Source: Rhizobium ruizarguesonis
GTDB lineage: Bacteria; Pseudomonadota; Alphaproteobacteria; Rhizobiales; Rhizobiaceae
Direction: 5' to 3'
Assembly: GCF_012349115.1 (NCBI RefSeq)
Contig: NZ_PQIG01000100.1
Span: forward strand, 62,001 to 126,000
Length of the DNA: 64,000 nucleotides
The notes under the pieces are model-generated. The model was not told the origin of the DNA. It did no database searches and worked only from the letters and a program-made list of their open reading frames with translations. A program made the position numbers and the translations under genes. Positions 26,112-34,125 of the stretch are shown here, one piece after another (the stretch's first letter is position 1; every line of letters begins with the position of its first letter).

Positions 26112-27449
26112 ATGAACAGAACCGTGAAATCGATCAGCATACTGCCGGCATACCGATTGAAAGCAGCTGTCGCGCTTGCTGGCGCGGCGCTTTTGAGTTT
26201 TGGCCTTTCGGCAGCTGCACGCGCTGACGACCTGGCTGTGTGGGATGACCAAACCTATGAAGGCCAGAGTGCTGTTATAGAGCAGCTTAACAAGGAGTTC
26301 GAAGCTGCCCATCCCGGCGTCACGATCAAACGCACCGCCCGCACCTTTGATGACATGAAGTTGACATTGAAGCTTGCGGTTTCGGCAGGTGATGGCCCGG
26401 TCATCACGAAGGTCAACCAGGGTGCCGGTGACATGGGGGCGATGGTCAAGGAGGGATTGCTCCTGCCGGTCGACGACTACATCAAACAATATGGCTGGGA
26501 TAAGCTCCAGTCGGATTCCGTGCTTGCTCGAGACCGCTGGGAGGATGGAAAATTTGGGGTCGGTAAGACCTACGGCATATCGGGCCTCGGCGAGATCGTC
26601 GGCCTCTACTACAATAAAAAGATCCTCGGCGATGCGGGAGTAGCGCTGCCGCAAACCTTCGAGGAGCTTCTAGCCGATCTCGACAAGCTGAAGGAAAAGG
26701 GCATTCCGCCCTTCATGATGGGCTCGGCAAAGCAGCATCTGGCCTTGCACATGATCGGCGCCATCGACCAAGCACATATCGACGCGAGCAATCGCGCCGA
26801 GCTTGACGACCTGATTTACGGCCGGGGCGGCTCCTGGAACACCAAGGGAAACATCGAATCCGCCAAACTCGTGCAGCAGTGGGCACAGGGCGGTTATTTT
26901 TTCCCCGGTTTCGAAGGCATCTCGGGTGACGACGCCGTCCAGCTTTTCATTTCCGGGCAGGGCGCGTTCCTTATCTCCGGGACCTGGTATTTCGGTGACA
27001 TGCAGCACAATCCGGATATCGGCTTCATGGCCATTCCCGCCCCGAAAGGTATTTCCAAGCCCATGAGTGTCGGGGGTGTGGATCTTGCCTGGGCGATAAC
27101 GAGCCTTGCCAAAACTAAGCCGACACAGGACGTAGCCGGCGCATATATCGACTATATGGTCTCCGAAAAGGCTGCTGAAACCTGGGCCAATGCTGGCTAT
27201 CTCCCGGCAACTTCGCTCGCGGCTGACGCAAAGCCAAAGCTCACGCCGCTCCTCAGCTCCGGCATCGAAATGTGGAAGACACTCAACGCAAACGACGCTC
27301 TCGGCCATTACCCCGATTGGTCGAGCCCAACGATGCTGAAGACTATAGACGACAACACGCCGCTTCTTCTGTCCGGCAATATCACGCCCGAAGCCTTTGT
27401 CGATACTATGGACAAGGATTATCAGGCCTACCTGAAGGATAAGAAATAA
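26112..27449 (+). CDS. Sugar ABC transporter substrate-binding protein (CUT1, UgpB-like)
   Basis: A 445-residue periplasmic binding protein of the extracellular solute-binding family 1. A long basic N-terminus and signal peptide end at about residue 38 (AAARA), and the mature protein starts DDLAVWDDQTYEGQ. Family blocks include FEELLADLDKLKEKGIPPF, FISGQGAFLISGTWYFGD and VGGVDLAWAITS. The start at 26112 follows AGGTGGAGC. It is the first gene of a three-gene operon with two permeases. The substrate is probably an oligosaccharide or sugar derivative; not identified. Confidence 0.93.
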   Translation: MNRTVKSISILPAYRLKAAVALAGAALLSFGLSAAARADDLAVWDDQTYEGQSAVIEQLNKEFEAAHPGVTIKRTARTFDDMKLTLKLAVSAGDGPVITKVNQGAGDMGAMVKEGLLLPVDDYIKQYGWDKLQSDSVLARDRWEDGKFGVGKTYGISGLGEIVGLYYNKKILGDAGVALPQTFEELLADLDKLKEKGIPPFMMGSAKQHLALHMIGAIDQAHIDASNRAELDDLIYGRGGSWNTKGNIESAKLVQQWAQGGYFFPGFEGISGDDAVQLFISGQGAFLISGTWYFGDMQHNPDIGFMAIPAPKGISKPMSVGGVDLAWAITSLAKTKPTQDVAGAYIDYMVSEKAAETWANAGYLPATSLAADAKPKLTPLLSSGIEMWKTLNANDALGHYPDWSSPTMLKTIDDNTPLLLSGNITPEAFVDTMDKDYQAYLKDKK

Positions 27450-27574
27450 AGATTGCGGGTGCAGGTCACGGCCGTCCCTTGCGGTCGTGACCTGCGTCTC
27501 GTCGATCGAGATAAATGAACATTGCGATCGGCTTGCTGCGCGATGACCACCGCTTTGGCTTTATGGAGTACTGG

Positions 27575-28468
27575 ATGAAACGCTCCGCACTTGATGGCTC
27601 GCAACATACCAATTTTATCTATTTATTGCCTGGATTGCTGTTCTACGCGGCTTTTGTCTTTGGACCGATCCTCGCGGCTTTGGGTTTGAGCCTGACCAGC
27701 TGGGACGGCTTGACCATGCCCAAATGGGTTGGTTTGGGCAATTACGCCGATCTCTTTTCTGACAGTCGTTTTTATATTGCCTTGCGTAACAATGCTGAGC
27801 TTATGATCTTCTACTGTGTCCTGCCGCTGGTGCTCGGTATCGCTCTTGCTGCTTGCGTCTGGAATCTGAAGCAACGCGAACAACTCGCCCTGCGCACGTT
27901 CTTGTTCCTGCCTTATATCATGCCGACTGCCGTGTTGGGCATCATCTGGGCGTGGCTCTACAATCCTGCATTCGGCCCGTTCAATCAGTTTCTCAGAGCA
28001 GTAGGGTTAGGCGCCTTCGCACTCCCGTGGCTGGGAGATTTCAATTTTGTTCTTCCCGCCGTCGGGATCGTTGCCACCTGGTATTTCTTTGGTTTTTGTA
28101 TGGTCATTTTCCTGACCGGAATCCAGCGCATCGACCCGTCTCTTTTCGACGCTGCCAAGGTCGATGGTGCTTCGGCGCGAAAAACCTTTTTCTGGATAAC
28201 GCTGCCGCTTCTGTTGCCGGAAATAAGGGTGGTTTTGCTTTTGACGGTCATAGCGTCGATCAAAAGCTTCGACCTGATTTTTACAATGACCCGGGGCGGA
28301 CCCGCCAACGCTACGCTCGTGCCGAATATCTACATGTATCAGCTCGGCTTCGAGCTCAATCGGTTCGGCGCCGCGGCGGCCATCGCCATTGTCGGCGCGA
28401 TACTCACATTCGTAATCAACTATGCAATTCACCGATTTGTAGGATCGAAGCATAAAGGATTGGCTTGA
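27575..28468 (+). CDS. Sugar ABC transporter permease, MalF/UgpA type
   Basis: A 297-residue inner-membrane permease with six helices. The EAA loop reads FDAAKVDGASARKTFFWITLPLL, where the importing ATPase docks. The start at 27575 has GGAG seven bases ahead; an ATG at 27515 would add 20 residues without family support. It ends in a TGATG overlap with the second permease. No ATPase gene follows. Confidence 0.92.
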   Translation: MKRSALDGSQHTNFIYLLPGLLFYAAFVFGPILAALGLSLTSWDGLTMPKWVGLGNYADLFSDSRFYIALRNNAELMIFYCVLPLVLGIALAACVWNLKQREQLALRTFLFLPYIMPTAVLGIIWAWLYNPAFGPFNQFLRAVGLGAFALPWLGDFNFVLPAVGIVATWYFFGFCMVIFLTGIQRIDPSLFDAAKVDGASARKTFFWITLPLLLPEIRVVLLLTVIASIKSFDLIFTMTRGGPANATLVPNIYMYQLGFELNRFGAAAAIAIVGAILTFVINYAIHRFVGSKHKGLA

Positions 28469-29301
28469 TGAGCCGTTCATCTAACATTTCCGCCGGTCCG
28501 CTATTCCTCCGCATTGTCCTCTGGCTTCTGGCATTCGTCACGATCATCCCCTTCCTGCTCCTGCTTCTAACCTCAATAAAGAGCAAGGCTGACGTTCTGC
28601 AGGGTGCATTCGCGTTGCCGGCATACCCACATTTCGAAAATTACGTCGATGCCTGGAATGCCGGACATTTCAACATTTACTTCTGGAATTCCATCATCGT
28701 TGTCATACCCGTTGTTGCTGCAAGCGTCTTTTTAGGCCTGCTGACCGGTTTTGCCTTCGCATACCTGTCATTTCCGCTGCGGCGTACGCTGTTCGCTATC
28801 CTGACCCTCGGCATGATGGTGCCGGCGGAAGCCTTCATCATCCCGCTCTATTATGAAATGCGGTATCTCGGATTGATCAATACCTATGCGGCTCTGATTG
28901 TGCCGCAGATCGCCATGTCGATTCCATTCTCAACGATCTTCCTCGCCAGCGCGATGCAGCAACTGCCGGAAGAAGTTCTCGAAGCGGCAGTTCTCGATGG
29001 CGCCGGACGCTTCTATATCCTGCGCAAGATCGTTATCCCGCTCATGGTGCCGGCAATGTCGACACTGGCGCTGTTCTTGTTCATATGGACCTGGAACGAG
29101 TTTCTCATTCCGTTCATTCTGGTCAATGACGACGCCTATCGGACGCTGCCCCTCGGCATGCTGTTTTTCCAAGGGCGTTATACCGTCAACACGCCGGTTC
29201 TGACCGCCGGCGCGGTGATCGTGATTTTCCCGCTCATCGTGACTTATCTGGTTTTCCAGCGACGGTTCATTGCTGGCCTGACGGCAGGAGCGACGAAATA
29301 G
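28468..29301 (+). CDS. Sugar ABC transporter permease, MalG/UgpE type
   Basis: A 277-residue permease with six helices and the EAA loop LEAAVLDGAGRFYILRKIVIP. It starts within the stop of the upstream permease. It ends the operon and is convergent with the polysaccharide genes. The transport ATPase (MsmK/UgpC type) is missing and must come from elsewhere in the genome. Confidence 0.92.
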   Translation: MSRSSNISAGPLFLRIVLWLLAFVTIIPFLLLLLTSIKSKADVLQGAFALPAYPHFENYVDAWNAGHFNIYFWNSIIVVIPVVAASVFLGLLTGFAFAYLSFPLRRTLFAILTLGMMVPAEAFIIPLYYEMRYLGLINTYAALIVPQIAMSIPFSTIFLASAMQQLPEEVLEAAVLDGAGRFYILRKIVIPLMVPAMSTLALFLFIWTWNEFLIPFILVNDDAYRTLPLGMLFFQGRYTVNTPVLTAGAVIVIFPLIVTYLVFQRRFIAGLTAGATK

Positions 29302-29328
29302 ACAGCCGATGCGGTCGGCGGCAAAGTC

Positions 29329-30570
29329 TCACACCACTCCACGTCTTCGCTCGCGCTTGTGGCGCACTTCCAGCGCCGCGCAGCCCCAGACCGTGCCAAG
29401 CAGCAGATAGACATGGCGCCAGTGGTCGATGTCGATGACGTTGCCGATTGTCGCATGGCCGAGAATCGAGATCCAGGCGATCATCAGGAAGGGTTGCCAC
29501 GGCCGGTCGAGCAGCAGGTTTCGGAAGCCGAGAGCCAGCGTCCAGAGAAGCATGCCGACATAGCTGATGAAGCCGAGCCAGCCATAGGAAGTAAGCGATT
29601 TCAGCCAGATATTGTGCTCGTCCTCGGGAAACATCGTGCCGAACACCAGCGGGCCGATGCCGAGCGGGCGCTCCATCATCATGGTGAAGCCGATCCGGTG
29701 GCGCTCGAAACGGCCGAGATGTTCGCCGTCATATTGCTGCACCAGCTGGGCGCGCGCGGAAAACAGTTCGGCGACCTTTGGGATCTGCAGCGCCACCAGC
29801 AGCGAGGCGACCAACATGATGATCGCCGCCAGCGACAGGACCAGGACTCGCAGCCGAAAAGCGCCACTGCGCTCCTTCAGCAGCATGATGAAGATCAGCA
29901 GCACCACGCCAAGCGCGAAGAGCCCCCAGGCGGCGCGGGAAAATGAGAGGAAAATGCCGAGCGCAAGCACGAGCAGGGCGGCAGCCTTCAGCGGCGATTT
30001 CTTCAGGTCGCCGACCAGGATACCGTGGACGAGATAAAGCGATGGCGGCACCAGGAAGGGACCGAAGACGTTGGGGTCCTGAAAGGCGCCCTTGGCGCGG
30101 TCGTAGAGCGTGAAGATTTCCGCGCCTGGAAAGGCATGGAAATAGCCGAGTATGCCGAGCGCGGAGGTGGCGACAGCGGCGAAGGTCCAAGCGTTGAAGA
30201 TCAGCGGCAGCCGCTTGTGGCTGTCCTCGATGATTGCCGCGTAGAACACTGCCGTCAGCGCCAGGAAGGTCGACACCGCGATATACATCGGCGCCGTTGC
30301 CAGGTCCTTCATCTGCGTCAGCGACAGCATGCCGCCGATATTGAAGGTGAGCAAAAGGGCGAGCAGCGGCGCCACGCCGCGCGAAATCCGGAGGCCCAGG
30401 ATGAACCAGAGGCCGATCAGCCCGGCCATCCAGAGTTCATAGGGCGCCGGCTCGTCGATCACGAAACCGGAGAGGAACACACCGAAAGCGACAAAAGCCG
30501 AGCCGATCAGGCGCAGCGTCATCCGCTGCGGTTGGGCGACACGGGGATATGTCGCCTCGATCGCGCTCAA
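29329..30570 (-). CDS. O-antigen ligase / Wzy-family polysaccharide polymerase
   Basis: A 413-residue protein with about ten to twelve membrane helices and a long periplasmic loop in the C-terminal half (FSARAQLVQQYDGEHLGRFERHRIGF, then GPLVFGTMFPEDEHNIWLKSLTSYGW) containing the NxxL-like His/Asn motif of the WaaL/Wzy superfamily. It would polymerise lipid-linked repeats in the periplasm. Its start overlaps the stop of the PHPT gene by 4 bases. With the next five genes it makes a six-gene set resembling Agrobacterium uppA-F and R. leguminosarum gms. Confidence 0.88.
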   Translation of the reverse strand: MSAIEATYPRVAQPQRMTLRLIGSAFVAFGVFLSGFVIDEPAPYELWMAGLIGLWFILGLRISRGVAPLLALLLTFNIGGMLSLTQMKDLATAPMYIAVSTFLALTAVFYAAIIEDSHKRLPLIFNAWTFAAVATSALGILGYFHAFPGAEIFTLYDRAKGAFQDPNVFGPFLVPPSLYLVHGILVGDLKKSPLKAAALLVLALGIFLSFSRAAWGLFALGVVLLIFIMLLKERSGAFRLRVLVLSLAAIIMLVASLLVALQIPKVAELFSARAQLVQQYDGEHLGRFERHRIGFTMMMERPLGIGPLVFGTMFPEDEHNIWLKSLTSYGWLGFISYVGMLLWTLALGFRNLLLDRPWQPFLMIAWISILGHATIGNVIDIDHWRHVYLLLGTVWGCAALEVRHKRERRRGVV

Positions 30571-32129
30571 TAGGCGTTTTCCGTGTTGAGCAGCCGGATC
30601 GGCGTCAGGAACAGGATCTTGAGATCGAACCAGAGCGACCAGTTCTCGATGTAATAGAGGTCGTAGGCGGTGCGGAACTTGATCTTCTCGTCATTGTCCA
30701 CTTCGCCACGCCAGCCGTTGATCTGTGCCCATCCGGTGACGCCGGGCTTGACCCGGTGGCGGGCGAAATACCCCTCGACGACATCGCCGAAGGCGCGGTC
30801 GCGCGCCTGGGCGAGAACGGCATGCGGACGCGGGCCGACGAGCGAGAGATCGCCTCTCAGCACGTTGAAAAGCTGCGGTAGTTCATCGATCGAGGTCTTG
30901 CGGATGAAGCGGCCGACGCGGGTGACGCGCGGATCGCCCTTGGTGACTGCGGCCTTGCCTGTAGGGTCGGCCATGTTGGTGTACATCGACCGAAACTTGT
31001 AGACGTTGATGATTTCGTTGTTGAAGCCGTGGCGCTTCTGCATGAAGAAGACCGGGCCTTCGGAGGTCGCCTTGATGGCGATCGCGGTCGCGACCATGAT
31101 CGGCCAGAGCAACGCCAGTGCGACGATCGTGAAGAAGATGTCGAAGCCGCGCTTGGCGACGGAATCCCAGTCGCGGATCGGCTTCTTGAAAATGTCGAGC
31201 ATCGGCACCGAGCCGACATGCGAATAGGCGCGCGGTCGGAAGCGCAGCCGGTTGGCATGCGCGGCAAGGCGGATATCGACCGGCAGAACCCAGAGCTTTT
31301 TCAAAAGGTCGTAGATACGGGCCTCGGCCGACAGCGGCAGGGCGATGATCAGCATGTCGATGCGCGTCAGCCGTACGAATTCGACGAGTTCGGCGACAGT
31401 GCCGAGTTTCGGATAGCCGGCGACCATGATCGGCGAGCGCTTCTCGCCGCGGTCGTCGAAGATGCCGCAGATGCGGATGTCGTTGTCGGCCTGCTGTTCG
31501 AGGACGCGGATCAGGTCCTTGGCCGGCTCGCCGCCACCGACGATGACGGCGCGGCGTTCCATGATGCCGTTGCGCGCCCAGTTGCGGATGCCGTAGGCGA
31601 CGAGGAAGCGCTCGGCAGCGAGGAAGAGAGCGCCCGCAGCGAACCAGACGATATAGGCATCGACCATCGGCGATGTCGTGCCGCGAAGAAGTACGAACAG
31701 GCCGGTGGTGAGGACAAACGCGATCGTCCACGCAACGAGGATGCGCGGTATCAGCCGCAGCTTGGAGCGAAGTGCCGGAATTGTGTAGGTATCGGCAAGC
31801 TGCAGACTGATGACGGTCAAGGCCGAGGCAATCGCCGCCATGCCCGCCCGCATCAACGGGGAATCGCCGCCGTCGCCGGGGCTGAAACAATAGGTGATCA
31901 GAGCTATCGCAAAGAGCGCCAGGAATTCGAGCAGCCGCAATTGCCCGATGATGATCGTTGGCGAACGGGTTCCGTCACGGAACTGTTCGGCGATCTGCCG
32001 GGCGTAGGGGTTGATCTCAGTCGGATCAGAAGGCTTCTCCTGACCCGCTTCGCCGCGCACCTCGATGTCGGAAACCTGCTTGCGCAGTGCGTCCACGTCG
32101 AATTGATCGCCTTTTTCCAGCTTGTTCAT
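30567..32129 (-). CDS. Undecaprenyl-phosphate glucose phosphotransferase (PHPT, WcaJ-like)
   Basis: A 520-residue initiating sugar-phosphate transferase. An N-terminal cytoplasmic tail and four to five membrane helices (80-190) are followed by a Rossmann-like domain (200-310, RAVIVGGGEPAKDL) and the C-terminal bacterial sugar transferase domain. The catalytic blocks are FFMQKRHGFNNEIINVYKFR, GRFIRKTSIDELPQLFNVL and LSLVGPRPHA. It loads the first sugar-phosphate onto undecaprenyl-phosphate at the inner membrane. It corresponds in type to the PHPT of the unipolar polysaccharide pathway. Confidence 0.92.
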   Translation of the reverse strand: MNKLEKGDQFDVDALRKQVSDIEVRGEAGQEKPSDPTEINPYARQIAEQFRDGTRSPTIIIGQLRLLEFLALFAIALITYCFSPGDGGDSPLMRAGMAAIASALTVISLQLADTYTIPALRSKLRLIPRILVAWTIAFVLTTGLFVLLRGTTSPMVDAYIVWFAAGALFLAAERFLVAYGIRNWARNGIMERRAVIVGGGEPAKDLIRVLEQQADNDIRICGIFDDRGEKRSPIMVAGYPKLGTVAELVEFVRLTRIDMLIIALPLSAEARIYDLLKKLWVLPVDIRLAAHANRLRFRPRAYSHVGSVPMLDIFKKPIRDWDSVAKRGFDIFFTIVALALLWPIMVATAIAIKATSEGPVFFMQKRHGFNNEIINVYKFRSMYTNMADPTGKAAVTKGDPRVTRVGRFIRKTSIDELPQLFNVLRGDLSLVGPRPHAVLAQARDRAFGDVVEGYFARHRVKPGVTGWAQINGWRGEVDNDEKIKFRTAYDLYYIENWSLWFDLKILFLTPIRLLNTENAY

Positions 32130-32186
32130 GGGGTTTCATCGCTCGTTGTTACCCAAGCGAAATAGCAGAAAGCCCCTAAGAAATAT

Positions 32187-33356
32187 TTACGAGGCGGCGG
32201 GCATTGCTTGGTCGGCAGCGGGATTGACCAACTCGTGGTACAATTTCAGGACATCGCGTGCCATGACGGCGGAAGAAAACACCGCCTTCACCGCTTCGGG
32301 CTTCGGCATCGTCCTGGCGTGCCAGTCGGGCGTGCTCAGCGTTTCCGCCATGACGCGGGCGAGATCATCGGAATTGCCAGGCTCCACCAGCGCCGCGCTG
32401 TCCGCGCCGAGCACCTCGGGAATGCCGCCGACACGGCTTGCGATGATCGTCTTGCCGGCGCCGAGCCCCTCGAGCACGATGTAGGGCATGGCTTCGGCGC
32501 GCGAGGGAACGACGAGGTTCTGCGCCATGGAGAAGGCTTCGTGGACCCGCATTGCCGGCAGCATGCCGATGCGTTTGCCAAGGCCGCGTTCGACCATCAT
32601 CTCGCGGTAGCGGTCGCGGTCTGGTCCGTCGCCGATCATCAGCGCCGACAGTGGCCTGCCGAGCAGCCGTTCGGTCTTGGCAAAGGCATCGACAAACAGA
32701 TCGGGACCCTTGAGGTCCCGAAGCATGCCCACATAGATGAAATGCACGGCATCCGAGCGGGTCGGGATCGGCTCGAAATCGCGCTCGCCGATGCCGTTGT
32801 AGATTAGTCTCGTCTTCGTCCGCGGTCGCCCGACCTTGCGCGCATAGGTGTCACGCTCGTATTCGCAGATGAAGACCAGGGCATCGGTGAAATATTCCTG
32901 CAGGCGCTCCATCCTGAGGACGAACTGTCCACTGAACGAGGAGCGCGAATAATGCAGGCTTCCGCCATGCGCGGTATAGAGGCGGGCTACGCGATACCTG
33001 TTCACCCGCAACGCTGAGCCGGCAAGTCGCGCGAGCACGCCGCCCTTGGCGCCGTGTCCGTGCAGCACATCCGGCCGCAAACTTTTGATTTTCTTGTATG
33101 TATCCCACATCGTCGCAATGTCGGACGGGCTGATCGAGCGCCGGATCGGGACGCGTGTCAGGCCGAGGGAGAGATAGGGACGGATATCGTCGAACAGGCT
33201 GTCCTCGTACTCGCCGCCGGTCGAGCTGTCGCAGAGGATGCCGATTTCATGGCCGGCCTTGCTGTGCTCCTCGACGAGATCGCGGACATGGCGGAAAATT
33301 CCGCCGACCGGTGACCTGAAGCAATGGAGGATGCGGAGCGGCTGCTGATTTGCCAT
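32187..33356 (-). CDS. Glycosyltransferase family 4 (GT-B)
   Basis: A 389-residue cytosolic GT-B enzyme. The acceptor half starts ILHCFRSPVGGIFRHVRDLV; the donor half has FIYVGMLRDLKGPDLFVDAF and the E-x7-E block PSRAEAMPYIVLEGLGAG. It would add a sugar to the lipid-linked unit started by the PHPT enzyme. It is three bases downstream of the OPX gene and 57 upstream of the PHPT gene in one apparent operon. Confidence 0.9.
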   Translation of the reverse strand: MANQQPLRILHCFRSPVGGIFRHVRDLVEEHSKAGHEIGILCDSSTGGEYEDSLFDDIRPYLSLGLTRVPIRRSISPSDIATMWDTYKKIKSLRPDVLHGHGAKGGVLARLAGSALRVNRYRVARLYTAHGGSLHYSRSSFSGQFVLRMERLQEYFTDALVFICEYERDTYARKVGRPRTKTRLIYNGIGERDFEPIPTRSDAVHFIYVGMLRDLKGPDLFVDAFAKTERLLGRPLSALMIGDGPDRDRYREMMVERGLGKRIGMLPAMRVHEAFSMAQNLVVPSRAEAMPYIVLEGLGAGKTIIASRVGGIPEVLGADSAALVEPGNSDDLARVMAETLSTPDWHARTMPKPEAVKAVFSSAVMARDVLKLYHELVNPAADQAMPAAS

Positions 33357-33359
33357 CGC

Positions 33360-33935
33360 TCAGAAAAGCCGTTCGCGAACGTAGATCGTGTCACCTGCGA
33401 TGATCGGCCCCGATATGTTGATGCGGCCGGTCAGCACCTGTCCATTGATCTTGCGGGTGACATCGACCATACGCTGGTTAGCGCGGCTGCTGAAGCCGCC
33501 GGCAACTGCGATGGCATTCTGCACCGTCATGCCGGGAACATACGCGTACTGGCCGGGCTGGCCGACTTCACCCATGATGAAGACCGAACGGTAGCGATCG
33601 ACATCGATGGTGACATCGGGATCGCGAAGATAGCCTTGCTGCAGTTTCTGGGCGATCTGCCCCGAGAGTTGCTGCAGGGTTCGACCGCGGGCAGGGACCT
33701 GGCCGATGAGCGGGAAGGCGACATAGCCGGCCTGATCCACCGTATAGGTGTTGGTCAGGCTCTGCTGGTCGAAGACGGTGATGCGCAGTCGATCGCCACT
33801 GTCCAGCGCGTAGGGTTGGATGGTGGCTTCGTTGAAGGCCTTCGGCGCCGGCTTGTACGTCGTGCAGCCGCCCAGTGCTGCCGTCATGGCTGCAAGGCTC
33901 AGGGCCAAAAGGATCTTGGGCTGGACGAAAGACAT
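33360..33935 (-). CDS. Polysaccharide export lipoprotein (OPX family, short form)
   Basis: A 191-residue protein with a lipoprotein signal (lipobox LGGC at residue 24), a poly-export domain (LDSGDRLRITVFDQQSLTN) and one SLBB-type domain (VFIMGEVGQPGQYAYVPGMTV). It lacks the C-terminal amphipathic helix of full-length Wza, so it may not form the outer-membrane pore alone. It is the first gene of the minus-strand operon and is divergent from the PCP gene at 34126. Confidence 0.92.
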   Translation of the reverse strand: MSFVQPKILLALSLAAMTAALGGCTTYKPAPKAFNEATIQPYALDSGDRLRITVFDQQSLTNTYTVDQAGYVAFPLIGQVPARGRTLQQLSGQIAQKLQQGYLRDPDVTIDVDRYRSVFIMGEVGQPGQYAYVPGMTVQNAIAVAGGFSSRANQRMVDVTRKINGQVLTGRINISGPIIAGDTIYVRERLF

Positions 33936-34125
33936 CCGCTTGTGCTCACAAAAATGAACTCGGTGAAGTCGTTATCGATCCGTTAGGGTTAATGCCCGGT
34001 AAAGGGCGCCTGCAATTTCCCGGTTTCCTTGATCGATCATCGCTCATTTCTTGGCAAGCTTGTCATTAACCGTTGAGTTACCATGGTCGTTTACGCTTAC
34101 GGCACCTTTGTTGTGGAGTAAGAGC

